Below, piece by piece: positions 8,570 through 17,033 of a DNA stretch of 64,000 nt. Location of the stretch: assembly GCF_042663225.1 (NCBI RefSeq), contig NZ_JBHTAA010000005.1:930001-994000 (forward strand). The letters are read 5' to 3'. The stretch comes from Haloferax namakaokahaiae (lineage in GTDB: Archaea; Halobacteriota; Halobacteria; Halobacteriales; Haloferacaceae). The position numbers were made by a program, and so were the translations under genes. The notes below the pieces were generated by a model. The model was not told the DNA's origin. It did no database searches and saw nothing but the letters and a program-made list of their open reading frames with translations. Each line of letters starts with the position of its first letter. Position 1 is the first letter of the stretch.

Positions 8570-9841
8570 ATGGACCTGATAGCCCTCCAGGGAGCAGCAC
8601 TCGGCCTCGGTGGTGTCGTATTGGGGATTCTCGTCCTCGGTCTCGCCATCGTCACCGTCTATCAGATGGTCGAAATCGTCGATGCGTACGAGAAGAAGGC
8701 GCTCACCGTGTTCGGTGAGTACCGCAAACTACTCGAACCGGGTATCAACTTCATCCCGCCGTTCGTCTCTCGCACGTACGCCTTCGACATGCGGACCCAG
8801 ACGCTCGACGTGCCGCGACAGGAAGCAATCACCCGCGACAACTCGCCGGTGACCGCCGACGCCGTCGTCTACATCAAAGTCATGGACGCGAAGAAGGCGT
8901 TCCTCGAAGTTGACGACTACAAGCGCGCCGTCTCCAACCTCGCCCAGACGACGCTTCGCGCCGTCCTCGGCGACATGGAACTCGACGACACGCTGAACAA
9001 GCGCCAGGAGATTAACGCGCGTATCCGCATGGAACTCGACGAACCCACCGACGAGTGGGGCGTCCGCGTCGAATCCGTCGAAGTCCGCGAGGTCAACCCC
9101 AGCGCCGACGTGCAGCAGGCGATGGAGCAACAGACCTCCGCCGAGCGCCGTCGCCGTGCGATGATTCTCGAAGCGCAGGGTGAGCGCCGCTCCGCCGTCG
9201 AGAAGGCAGAAGGTGAGAAGCAGTCGAACATCATCCGCGCACAGGGTGAAAAGCAGTCGCAGATTCTCGAAGCACAAGGTGACGCGATTTCGACCGTTCT
9301 CCGCGCGAAATCCGCCGAATCGATGGGCGAACGCGCCATCATCGAGAAGGGCATGGAGACGCTCGAACGCATCGGACAGGGCGAGTCCACGACGTTCGTC
9401 CTCCCGCAGGAACTCACCTCGCTCCTCGGGCGCTACGGCAAGCAACTCACCGGCTCCGACGTACAGGACATGGAAGGACTCTCCAGTCTCTCGTTCGACG
9501 AAGAGACCCGCGAACTCATCGGTCTCGACGACATCGAAGAGATTCTCGGCCAAATCGACGAGGCCGCGGAGATGAACGTCGAACAACTCGAACAGGAGGC
9601 CCAAGCCATCAAATCGGGCGCAGAGGTCGATGGCATCAAATCCGCGGGCGACGTGATTGCGGAAGCCAACGAGGAAGATACGATGAAATCGGCCGACGAA
9701 GTCGTCGCCGAGGAGTCCGACGCCGATTCGTCCACTTCTGACGCAGCGTCGTCCGACTCATCTTCGGATGCGACCCAGAAGAACGGCAAACAACAGGCCG
9801 ACGACGACGAGCAGATGGAATTCGAGAAAGACCTCGAATAG
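8570..9841 (+). CDS. SPFH/stomatin-prohibitin family protein
   Basis: A 423-residue membrane-anchored scaffold. An N-terminal helix (GVVLGILVLGLAIVTVYQMV) is followed by the SPFH domain: EYRKLLEPGINFIPPFV, TQTLDVPRQEAITRDNSPVT, VSNLAQTTLRAVLGDMELDD and WGVRVESVEVREV. A long coiled coil from about residue 180 (AERRRRAMILEAQGERRS, with EKQS heptads) and a low-complexity acidic tail of D, S and E end the protein. Such proteins oligomerise in the membrane and control local protein turnover. It follows an NfeD gene, the standard partner. The start gives a correctly placed signal anchor. Confidence 0.93.
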   Translation: MDLIALQGAALGLGGVVLGILVLGLAIVTVYQMVEIVDAYEKKALTVFGEYRKLLEPGINFIPPFVSRTYAFDMRTQTLDVPRQEAITRDNSPVTADAVVYIKVMDAKKAFLEVDDYKRAVSNLAQTTLRAVLGDMELDDTLNKRQEINARIRMELDEPTDEWGVRVESVEVREVNPSADVQQAMEQQTSAERRRRAMILEAQGERRSAVEKAEGEKQSNIIRAQGEKQSQILEAQGDAISTVLRAKSAESMGERAIIEKGMETLERIGQGESTTFVLPQELTSLLGRYGKQLTGSDVQDMEGLSSLSFDEETRELIGLDDIEEILGQIDEAAEMNVEQLEQEAQAIKSGAEVDGIKSAGDVIAEANEEDTMKSADEVVAEESDADSSTSDAASSDSSSDATQKNGKQQADDDEQMEFEKDLE

Positions 9842-9924
9842 GTCTTATTTCCTGACCGTCACGGCCATCCGACGGTTGACATGACGAAGCGTTTTTCTTC
9901 TACGACCCGTGTTGTACGGTGTAG

Positions 9925-10536
9925 ATGTCGAATCGCCGGATAGACGAAGACAAACGGGCGACACTTCGCCGGTTTGCCGCACTCGGTGCCGCAACGCCGC
10001 TGGCTGGGCTTGCACGCGCCGAAGACTCCGGGTCGAGTGACGCACGGGATGCCATCGTCGGCTATCTCGTCGCCACCCCCGGTGCACACTTCTCGAAAGT
10101 ACGTGACGACTTGCAACTGGGCACTGGAGAGACACAACACCACCTTCGGACGCTCGTCGAGGACGGAACGCTCGAAGTTCGCCGCGACGGCGACTACAAA
10201 CGCTTCTTCCCGAGCGGTCGGTTCTCCGAGTTCGAACAGGTGGCACTCGGCTACCTCCGACGGGAGACGCCGCGAGGCATGCTCATCCTCCTCCTCCGGG
10301 ACCCCGAGATGACGGGGACGAAACTCGCCGAGGAACTCGACGTGTCGCGCGCGACGGTGAGCACGTACGCGAAGAAACTCGACGCGGTGGGTCTGCTCTC
10401 GCGGGCCGACGGCTACGAAGTGTCGCAACCGGAGACGATTATCACGCTGTTAATTCGCTATGCGGACTCCTTCGGGGCCGATGCGGTGTCGTTCGCGGGC
10501 GATGCCGCCGGGTTGATTCGGTTCGACCCGAACTGA
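9925..10536 (+). CDS. Two-domain winged-helix transcriptional regulator with signal-like N-terminus
   Basis: A 203-residue protein with two winged helices: residues ~42-95 (YLVATPGAHFSKVRDDLQL, then TQHHLRTLVEDGTLEVRRDG) and ~115-170 (LLRDPEMTGTKLAEELDVSR, then TYAKKLDAVGLLSRADGYEV). This double-wHTH layout is common in haloarchaeal regulators of the ArsR/MarR-like class. Unusually, residues 12-32 (TLRRFAALGAATPLAGLARA) look like a twin-arginine signal remnant with an A-x-A end. Whether it is a membrane-tethering segment or simply a helix is not resolved. It is a single-gene unit; target genes are unknown. Confidence 0.78.
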   Translation: MSNRRIDEDKRATLRRFAALGAATPLAGLARAEDSGSSDARDAIVGYLVATPGAHFSKVRDDLQLGTGETQHHLRTLVEDGTLEVRRDGDYKRFFPSGRFSEFEQVALGYLRRETPRGMLILLLRDPEMTGTKLAEELDVSRATVSTYAKKLDAVGLLSRADGYEVSQPETIITLLIRYADSFGADAVSFAGDAAGLIRFDPN

Positions 10537-10708
10537 GTTAGAGACGATTTTCGACACACGTTCAGCACGCTCGATAGTCTACGGTCGGTCGAACCGTCAA
10601 TTACGGAGAGAAAAACACGTCAAAACGAGCGAACGCGAATCGACTCGGTTCGCGGAGGGGAGACGAGAGGGCCTGCGTCAGCGGGAGTGCGGGACCGATT
10701 GGTCTGGA

Positions 10709-10975
10709 TTACGCGGTGACTTTCCACGTCGTGCCGGAGGAGTAGCCCCACTTCTCGACGGTGATGTCGAAGTTGCCTTCGAGAATCGCGCGCATGTTCG
10801 CGCCGACTTCCTTCGCCGAGAGACCGAGGTCGTCGGCGATGAGGCGCGATTTGAAGTACATCTTGTCGCCGGCGTGCTGGCGGAGATACCCCAGAATCTT
10901 GCGCTGTTTCTCCGAGAGGTCGTCTTCTGCCGCCAGGGTTTCCGCAGTCGCCATCGTGGTCGTCGTCGTGCTCAT
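10709..10975 (-). CDS. DUF7123-like small HTH protein
   Basis: An 88-residue protein: a Thr-rich start (MSTTTTTMATAETL) then a compact winged-helix-like domain (LSEKQRKILGYLRQHAGDK, SRLIADDLGLSAKEVGANM). I chose the ATG at 10975 because it directly follows a TATA-like TCATAGG on this strand; the longer frame from 11029 adds 18 non-conserved residues. I recall close relatives in nearly all haloarchaea. DNA binding is inferred from the fold only. It is divergent from the aglD-like gene, with 230 bases between the starts. Confidence 0.78.
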   Translation of the reverse strand: MSTTTTTMATAETLAAEDDLSEKQRKILGYLRQHAGDKMYFKSRLIADDLGLSAKEVGANMRAILEGNFDITVEKWGYSSGTTWKVTA

Positions 10976-11205
10976 ACCAACACACAGGTCGTTGGTGCCT
11001 ATGAGGGGTTTGGTACGAGAGCTTAACACGCCGCTGTCTGTCGATTATTGAGTCTCGAACGGGGGCGAAGTGAGTCTCGCGGTTCGCCGCAGGTACGGTC
11101 ATCTAACAGCATCCTAAACGAGACACTCAAATCGACTGACGAGTCGTCTCCGGCGAGTCTCTGTGGGATAATACAGAAAATTCATACGCAAAAAGCGGTC
11201 ATACA

Positions 11206-13089
11206 ATGTCAATGGAACGCCCGATAGCAGGGCGACCGGCCGCCACCTCCACGGCCGGCGTCGAAGTGAGTGTCGTCCTCCCCGCGTACAACGAGGAACG
11301 GACCATCGAGAACACGGTCCGGGTGACGCTCGAAACGCTCGAATCATTCCTCCCAGCGGATGCCTTCGAGGTCATCATCGCCGAAGACGGGTGCGACGAC
11401 CGGACGCCCGAAATCGCCGACCAGATGGCCGCCGAAGACAGTCGCGTTCGACACTTCCACAGTGACAGGCGACTCGGTCGCGGTGGCGCGTTAGAACACG
11501 CGTTCGAGGCCGCCGACGGCGAGACGCTCGTCTACTTCGATACGGACCTCGCCACGGACATGCGCCACCTCGAAGAACTCGTCGAGTGCGTGCGCTCCGG
11601 CGAGTACGATATCGCCACTGGGTCCCGGTGGATGCCCGAGAACGTCGCCCACCGACCCGCAGAACGCGGTGTTCCGAGTCGCGTCTACAACACGCTCGTT
11701 CGGTTCTTCCTCCGGTCGGACCTCCGCGACCACCAGTGCGGGTTCAAGGCGTTCAGCCGCGAGGCGTTCGATACGCTCCGGTACGAAGTCGAAGACAACC
11801 ACTGGTTCTGGGACACTGAGATGCTCGTCCGCGGCCAGCGCTACGGCTTTCGAATCCGCGAGTTCGCGGTCGATTGGGAACCGAAAGGCGACACCAAAGT
11901 AGACCTCGTGCGCGACGTGCTCGGGATGGGCAGCCAAATCCTCCGAACGTGGTGGCAACTCTCGGTTCGCCCGCGCATCACACGCCGAGTCACCATCTTC
12001 GCGGGGTTGCTCCTGACCGTCTTCGCGCTCGCGCTGATGACGCTCTACATCGACCCCTCGGAGGTGTTGGCCGTCCTCGGGCAGACCGACCCCACGCTCG
12101 TCGCCGTCGCCGCCGCCGTCTACGTCCTCTCGTGGCCGCTTCGCGGGGTTCGCTACCGCGACATCCTCAACGAACTCGGCTACCGCGAGAACACTGGCTT
12201 CCTCACGGGGGCGATATTCATCAGCCAAACCGGGAACCTCGTGTTCCCCGCACGTGCCGGTGACGCCGTTCGCGCCTACATCGTCAAGGCTCGCCGCGGC
12301 ATTCCCTATCCGTCTGGCTTCGCATCGCTCGCAATCGAGCGCGTGTTCGACCTGCTCACTATCGCCGGCATGGCGGGCGTCGTCCTCGTCGGTCTCGCCG
12401 CGACGGGCAGTCTGAGCGACATCGCAACCGTCCTCGCCAACGGTGTGAGCGGCGGCGAAGTCTCGGTCTCACCCGAAGACGTTCGAACGGTCGCCTACGT
12501 CGCCGCTGGCGTGGGTATCGTCGCCATCGCGGGCGTGTTCGGTATCGCGCTCTCTGCACGTGCCGACCGCAACCTCGTTCGCAGCACCGTCGGCCGGTTC
12601 TCGTCGGACTCCTACGTGGAGTACGTCGTCGATATCATCGACCAGTTCGTCTCGGACCTGCAAGCGGTCGCCGGCGACCGGACCGCGTTCAGTCGCGTCG
12701 GCGTTTCGAGCGTCGCCATCTGGATGCTCGACGTGGTGACCGCGGTCATCGTCCTGTTCGCCCTCGGCGTCGATATCGACCCGGTCGTCCTCGTCGGCGT
12801 GTCGTTCTTCGCGGTGAGCGTCGGGAACCTCGCCAAAGTGCTGCCGCTTTCTCCCGGTGGTATCGGCCTCTACGAAATCGCCTTCACCGTCTTCATGGCC
12901 GCGCTCGCGCCCATCTCGCCCGCGATGGCGCTCGCGGCCGCCGTCTTGGACCACGCGGTCAAGAACGCGGTAACGGTCGTCGGCGGCGTCCTGTCGATGC
13001 TCCTGCTCAACGTCTCGCTCACGACGGCGGTCGAAGAGAGCAGAGAGATTTCCGACCGGGAGCGGGAACTCGCGGAGACGGACTCTTAG
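11206..13089 (+). CDS. aglD: AglD-type dolichol-phosphate glycosyltransferase with flippase-like membrane domain
   Basis: A 627-residue protein. Residues ~15-240 are a GT2 (GT-A) domain: VVLPAYNEERTIENTV, IIAEDGCDDRTPEIA, the DxD in VYFDTDLATDM, then HQCGFKAFSRE and HWFWDTEML. Residues ~250-610 are a membrane domain of the lysylphosphatidylglycerol synthase/flippase-like family, with FPARAGDAVRAYIVKARRG and FASLAIERVFDLL as signatures. The same build is found in Haloferax AglD, which loads the final hexose of the S-layer N-glycan onto dolichol phosphate. Two in-frame ATGs lie two codons apart (11206, 11212). The gene is isolated from the main agl cluster, as in H. volcanii by memory. Confidence 0.88.
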   Translation: MSMERPIAGRPAATSTAGVEVSVVLPAYNEERTIENTVRVTLETLESFLPADAFEVIIAEDGCDDRTPEIADQMAAEDSRVRHFHSDRRLGRGGALEHAFEAADGETLVYFDTDLATDMRHLEELVECVRSGEYDIATGSRWMPENVAHRPAERGVPSRVYNTLVRFFLRSDLRDHQCGFKAFSREAFDTLRYEVEDNHWFWDTEMLVRGQRYGFRIREFAVDWEPKGDTKVDLVRDVLGMGSQILRTWWQLSVRPRITRRVTIFAGLLLTVFALALMTLYIDPSEVLAVLGQTDPTLVAVAAAVYVLSWPLRGVRYRDILNELGYRENTGFLTGAIFISQTGNLVFPARAGDAVRAYIVKARRGIPYPSGFASLAIERVFDLLTIAGMAGVVLVGLAATGSLSDIATVLANGVSGGEVSVSPEDVRTVAYVAAGVGIVAIAGVFGIALSARADRNLVRSTVGRFSSDSYVEYVVDIIDQFVSDLQAVAGDRTAFSRVGVSSVAIWMLDVVTAVIVLFALGVDIDPVVLVGVSFFAVSVGNLAKVLPLSPGGIGLYEIAFTVFMAALAPISPAMALAAAVLDHAVKNAVTVVGGVLSMLLLNVSLTTAVEESREISDRERELAETDS

Positions 13090-13607
13090 TACAAATCACA
13101 ACGGAACGGCGCGAGCGCGCCCGTGACCGCCGATTCGAGCGCGGACGTTCGGGTGAGACGCCCGCCCGTGAACGCCCCTGCCGCGCCCTCTTTCTTCGCA
13201 ATGTCGTTCGTGCCGAGTTCGTCGTCCATCACCGGCCCGAGTTCCTCGCCGGCGTGGATTCGGTCGGCGATTCGGTCGGGGAGAAGGAGGCTCGGTCCCG
13301 ACCCGCGCCCGTAGCGCTCGCCGTCGGTCACGGCGGCCCACATGACGAGATAGAGGTCGGACGAATCGTCGTCGAGACCGTTCGGGAACGGGGCGACCCC
13401 ACCTTCGATGCCGACTCCGAGGTCGAACTCGCCCGACGCTCGCGCTCGCTCGGCACGCGTCACGGCCCCGGCGATGGTCTCGTCGTGGCCGAACGGTTGC
13501 TCTGGGACGCCCGACTCGACGGCGACGGCGACGACCTCGGCGTCGGGACACGTGCGCTCGACTGCACGGCGCTTGGCTGGGTTTCCACTGCCGACTGCGA
13601 CGTTCAT
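13086..13607 (-). CDS. Inosine/xanthosine triphosphatase (YjjX/DUF84 family)
   Basis: A 173-residue house-cleaning enzyme that hydrolyses ITP and XTP. The start MNVAVGSGNPAKRRAVE is the family N-terminus; GVEGGV-like text appears as LGVGIEGGV, followed by SGPSLLLPDRI and DDELGTNDIAKKEGAAGAFT, which match the DUF84 core. An ATG eight codons upstream at 13631 would overlap the stop of the previous gene by four bases (ATGA), so MSRRVLHD may be a real extension; I prefer 13607 because family members start at the first strand. It lies 3' of the cobalamin-binding gene and ends by overlapping the aglD stop region on the opposite strand. Confidence 0.85.
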   Translation of the reverse strand: MNVAVGSGNPAKRRAVERTCPDAEVVAVAVESGVPEQPFGHDETIAGAVTRAERARASGEFDLGVGIEGGVAPFPNGLDDDSSDLYLVMWAAVTDGERYGRGSGPSLLLPDRIADRIHAGEELGPVMDDELGTNDIAKKEGAAGAFTGGRLTRTSALESAVTGALAPFRCDLY

Positions 13608-13627
13608 ATCATGAAGCACGCGTCGGC

Positions 13628-14413
13628 TCATATCGCTTCGTCGGAATCGATTCCGGGCCACGGCGCGGGCAGGTCGGCCTTCGGGTGGAACAACCGGGCG
13701 AGGTGGTCGATACCGGCGAGGAGCGCTGGGCTGGGCTGGTTGAGGAGTGAGTCGTCCACGGCGTGAACCGCGGCATCGAGGTTCCACTCGCGTGCGGCGA
13801 ACCCCTCGATATCGCCGCGCTCGCCCTTTCCACAAGGGTGTAAGACGACGTGGTCGGGGTCGGCGTCTGCGACGGCTTCGGGGGTAACTTCGCGGGAGCG
13901 AACGCCGGCATCGAGAAACGGGTACGACCCTCCCGCGGCGCGAACCGCGTCGGGGACCCAGTTTCCGGCGGCCATCGGCGGGTCGGCCCACTCCTCACAG
14001 TAGACGGTGGGCGTCGGTTCGTCCGTGAGTGCGGCGCGAATGTCGGCGAGGTGGTCTCTGCACGAAGCAGCGAGTCTCTCGCCCGCATCCGGTGTCCCGG
14101 CCGCAGCGCACACCTCGACGAACGAGTCGAACACCTCGTCGAGTGTCGCGGGCGCGACGTGGGCGACGGTGTAGCCACGTTCGTCGAGTTCGGTTGCGAT
14201 ATCCGCCTGTAAGTCGTCGCAGGTACACACCACGTCGGGGTCGAGCGCGTCGAGGCGGTCGTAGTCTGGGTTCAACCAGCCTCCGACGACGGGTCGCTCC
14301 ACCGAGCAGTGGGCGGTGACGCCGACGAGCCGAGCGTCCAGACCGGCGGCGTCGAGAATCGCCGTCGTACTCGGGGCGAGCGAAACGACCCGCGGTGCGT
14401 CTGTCTCGTCCAT
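13628..14413 (-). CDS. Cobalamin-binding (BtuF-like fold) protein without signal peptide
   Basis: A 261-residue protein with the helical-backbone, periplasmic-binding-protein fold of BtuF and helical siderophore receptors. PRVVSLAPSTTAILDAAGLD opens the N-lobe, LDPDVVCTCDDLQADIA follows, and TPTVYCEEWADPPMAAGNWV starts the C-lobe. There is no signal peptide or lipobox, so it should be cytoplasmic, unlike transporter-associated BtuF. No BtuCD genes are adjacent. A role as a corrinoid carrier or degenerate enzyme is inference. ATG at 14413 gives the family N-terminus; an upstream in-frame codon adds 14 poorly supported residues. Confidence 0.72.
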   Translation of the reverse strand: MDETDAPRVVSLAPSTTAILDAAGLDARLVGVTAHCSVERPVVGGWLNPDYDRLDALDPDVVCTCDDLQADIATELDERGYTVAHVAPATLDEVFDSFVEVCAAAGTPDAGERLAASCRDHLADIRAALTDEPTPTVYCEEWADPPMAAGNWVPDAVRAAGGSYPFLDAGVRSREVTPEAVADADPDHVVLHPCGKGERGDIEGFAAREWNLDAAVHAVDDSLLNQPSPALLAGIDHLARLFHPKADLPAPWPGIDSDEAI

Positions 14414-14547
14414 AGTTCGACCACATCTTGCGGCCGAAAATAACTGTCGTGCCACCTCGATTTGTCATGTTCGTTGATTTTCTTCGAAGGCGCTATGTGA
14501 GTGTTTCACACCGAAGAGACGTCGAATCCCGGCGGCGATACCAAACC

Positions 14548-14555
14548 ATTTATGC
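14548..14555 (+). promoter_or_regulatory. TATA box upstream of tfb
   Basis: ATTTATGC is the best TATA element before the tfb gene, with a purine-rich AAACC-like BRE directly upstream. It is about 91 bases before the ATG, which predicts a 5' leader of roughly 65 bases. Most genes here have little or no leader. Confidence 0.5.
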
Positions 14556-14642
14556 GTTCGTCTACGGACGTTGGTGTTACGGACAGCTTCCGGGCTTCTA
14601 GCCTCGTATTCCCCTAACCCCGGAGCACCCGCCGTCGTAGCC

Positions 14643-15644
14643 ATGAGCGAACGAATCTGGACCAAAAAACCCGGCGTATCGGACCGAAACCAAGAGCGAA
14701 CTTCCCAGCAGGACGAGAACCAACAGGAATCCCAGAAGGGAGACACCCTCAAGTGCCCCGAGTGTGGTGGTCACGTCGTCACCGACGACGAACACGGTGA
14801 GACGGTGTGTAACGACTGTGGTCTCGTCGTCACCGCGGACTCCGTGGACCGCGGCCCGGAGTGGCGCGCGTTCGACGCCCGCGAGAAGGACGAAAAATCC
14901 CGCGTCGGCGCCCCCACGACGAACACGATGCACGACAAGGGACTCTCGACCAACATCGACTGGCGCGACCGCGACGCCTACGGCAACTCCCTCGGCGCGC
15001 GCCAGCGCCAGAAGATGCAGCGCCTCCGCAAGTGGAACGAGCGCTTCCGCACCCGCGACTCGAAAGAGCGCAACCTGAAGCAGGCACTCGGCGAAATCGA
15101 CCGCATGGCCTCGGCGCTGGGTCTCCCCGAGAACGTCCGCGAGACGGCCTCGGTCATCTACCGCCGCGCACTCGACGACGACCTGCTCCCGGGTCGCTCC
15201 ATCGAAGGCGTCGCAACCTCGTGTACCTACGCCGCCGCTCGTATGGCCGGCGTTCCCCGCTCGCTCGACGAGATTTCGGAAGTCTCGCGCGTCGAGAAGA
15301 GCGAAGTCGCCCGAACCTACCGCTACATCGCCCGCGAACTCTCGCTCGAAGTCAAGCCCGCGGACCCCGAGCAGTACGTTCCGCGCTTCGCCTCCGAACT
15401 CGGTCTCTCGGACGAGTCGAAGATGCGCGCTCGCCAACTCCTGAAGAACGCGAAGGAGAAGGGCGTCCACTCGGGTAAATCGCCGGTCGGTCTCGCGGCC
15501 GCCGCCGTCTACGCCGCGGCCCTGCTCACCAACGAGAAGACGACGCAGGCCGCCGTTAGCGACGTCGCGGACATCTCCGAAGTGACGATTCGCAACCGCT
15601 ACCACGAACTGCTGGAAGCCGAGGACAACCTCGGTCTCGTCTAA
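14643..15644 (+). CDS. tfb: Transcription initiation factor IIB (TFB)
   Basis: A 333-residue general transcription factor that bridges TBP-bound DNA and RNA polymerase. The N-terminal zinc ribbon is CPECGG...CNDCGLVV (residues ~39-62). The B-finger/linker follows (GPEWRAFDAREKDEKSRVGA), then two cyclin repeats (ALGEIDRMASALGLPENVRE... and FASELGLSDESKMRARQLL...). Haloarchaea carry many TFB paralogues with distinct promoter preferences, and which one this is cannot be decided by eye. ATG 14643 gives MSERIW; the in-frame codon at 14571 lies inside the predicted leader. Confidence 0.95.
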   Translation: MSERIWTKKPGVSDRNQERTSQQDENQQESQKGDTLKCPECGGHVVTDDEHGETVCNDCGLVVTADSVDRGPEWRAFDAREKDEKSRVGAPTTNTMHDKGLSTNIDWRDRDAYGNSLGARQRQKMQRLRKWNERFRTRDSKERNLKQALGEIDRMASALGLPENVRETASVIYRRALDDDLLPGRSIEGVATSCTYAAARMAGVPRSLDEISEVSRVEKSEVARTYRYIARELSLEVKPADPEQYVPRFASELGLSDESKMRARQLLKNAKEKGVHSGKSPVGLAAAAVYAAALLTNEKTTQAAVSDVADISEVTIRNRYHELLEAEDNLGLV

Positions 15645-15784
15645 CTGTCAGCGAGCCGCGACGGCCGCAGGACTGGTGACGACTCGTTTTTCGGCCGGAA
15701 GATGTCGCTCACGTACAGTCTTTTCGAGCGGTAGCGCTCGGCTTCGGGGGAAGTGTTTTGTCGTGAGCGCAACAATTCAGGCCA

Positions 15785-16882
15785 ATGCGAACGAACCACG
15801 CCTTACACGTCGGTGATGCCGCGGATACGTCGCTCGCCGACGAGAGCGTGGACCTCGTCGTCACCTCGCCTCCCTACCCGATGATAGAGATGTGGGACGA
15901 CCTCTTTTCGGCACGCGACGACGCCGTCGCGGACGCACTCGACTCGGGCGACGGCGAGGCGGCGTTCGAGGCGATGCACGCCCAACTCGATTCGGTGTGG
16001 GACGAAGTCGCCCGCGTGCTTCGACCCGGTGGCATCGCGTGTATCAACGTCGGCGATGCGACCCGGAGCCTCGGCGGGTCGTTCCGACAGTATCCGAATC
16101 ACGCACGCGTGCTCAGCGCCCTCTCCGAGCGCGGACTGAGTCCCCTCCCCGATATCATCTGGCGAAAGCCGACCAACAGCAGGACGAAGTTCATGGGGTC
16201 GGGGACGCTCCCGTCGAACGCGTACGTCACCCTCGAACACGAGTACGTCCTCATCCTTCGAAAGGGCCTGCCACGCTCGTTTCCGCCCGGCGACGAATCC
16301 CGTTACGAGAGCGCAATCTTCTGGGAGGAGCGAAACCAGTGGTTCTCGGACCTCTGGGAGTTCACGGGGACGGGCCAGCGACTCGAATCGGAGTCCCGCA
16401 CTCGGTCTGCGGCCTTCCCAATCGAACTCCCGCTTCGACTGATTCGGATGTACTCCGTCTACGGCGACACCGTCTTCGACCCGTTCCTCGGGACGGGAAC
16501 GACGACGATTGCGGCGATGCTCGCCGGGCGAAACTCCGTGGGCTACGAACTCGAATCGAGTCTCGTCGCGGCGTTCGACGAGCGACTCGAAGATATCCCC
16601 GCGCGCTCGGAACGCGAAGTCAGCCAACGACTCGCCGACCACCGCAGGTTCTCGACGAATCGCGCGACGCAACCGAGCTACGACGCCGACACCTACGACT
16701 TTCGCGTCGTCACCAAACAGGAGAAGCAGATTCAGTTGTACCGCGTCGCCTCCGTCTCGGGCGACGATGAAGAGTCGGAGACGACCTACACCGTCGAGCA
16801 CACACCGGTCACGTCGCTTCCCAACTCGCATGACCCAGTCGCCAGCGACAACGTCGATGCGACGGGAGACGACGACGACTGA
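15785..16882 (+). CDS. zim: Orphan DNA methyltransferase, probable CTAG-specific m4C enzyme (Zim-like)
   Basis: A 365-residue beta-class amino-methyltransferase: catalytic motif IV (TSPPY, residues 27-31) comes first and the SAM-binding motif I (FDPFLGTGTTTIAAMLAGR) near residue 232 comes later. SPPY is typical of N4-cytosine methylation. There is no restriction nuclease beside it. In H. volcanii the gene at this position by my memory (HVO_0794) makes the m4C mark in CTAG, so the same target is inferred. The C-terminal ~80 residues are charged and low in conservation. It stands alone between tfb and aroD. Confidence 0.85.
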   Translation: MRTNHALHVGDAADTSLADESVDLVVTSPPYPMIEMWDDLFSARDDAVADALDSGDGEAAFEAMHAQLDSVWDEVARVLRPGGIACINVGDATRSLGGSFRQYPNHARVLSALSERGLSPLPDIIWRKPTNSRTKFMGSGTLPSNAYVTLEHEYVLILRKGLPRSFPPGDESRYESAIFWEERNQWFSDLWEFTGTGQRLESESRTRSAAFPIELPLRLIRMYSVYGDTVFDPFLGTGTTTIAAMLAGRNSVGYELESSLVAAFDERLEDIPARSEREVSQRLADHRRFSTNRATQPSYDADTYDFRVVTKQEKQIQLYRVASVSGDDEESETTYTVEHTPVTSLPNSHDPVASDNVDATGDDDD

Positions 16883-16963
16883 GTGAGCGTCGGTTGAGTG
16901 GGCGACGACCGACGGCTGAGTGAGCGACGACCGACGGCTGAGACGACGACCGACGACGACCGG
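16881..16963. repeat. Degenerate 22-base tandem repeat
   Basis: Two almost identical 22-base units (16896-16917 and 16918-16939, core GCGACGACCGACGGCT) differ at one base. A partial unit precedes them and a decayed one follows. The array starts at the stop codon of the methyltransferase gene and fills most of the gap to aroD. No stem-loop of note is formed. Confidence 0.75.
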
Positions 16964-17033
16964 TGGCAACCGAATCGGTGGCGGAATTCGCTACCACGAA
17001 CACGCCTTTACTGATGGCTCGCGCAGGCTACGT

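Noticed and set aside
10634..10654. Hairpin CGCGAA-N9-TTCGCG between two convergent genes
   Set aside because: Six base pairs with a 9-base loop and no T-run. In such GC-rich DNA this arises by chance, so it was not called a terminator.
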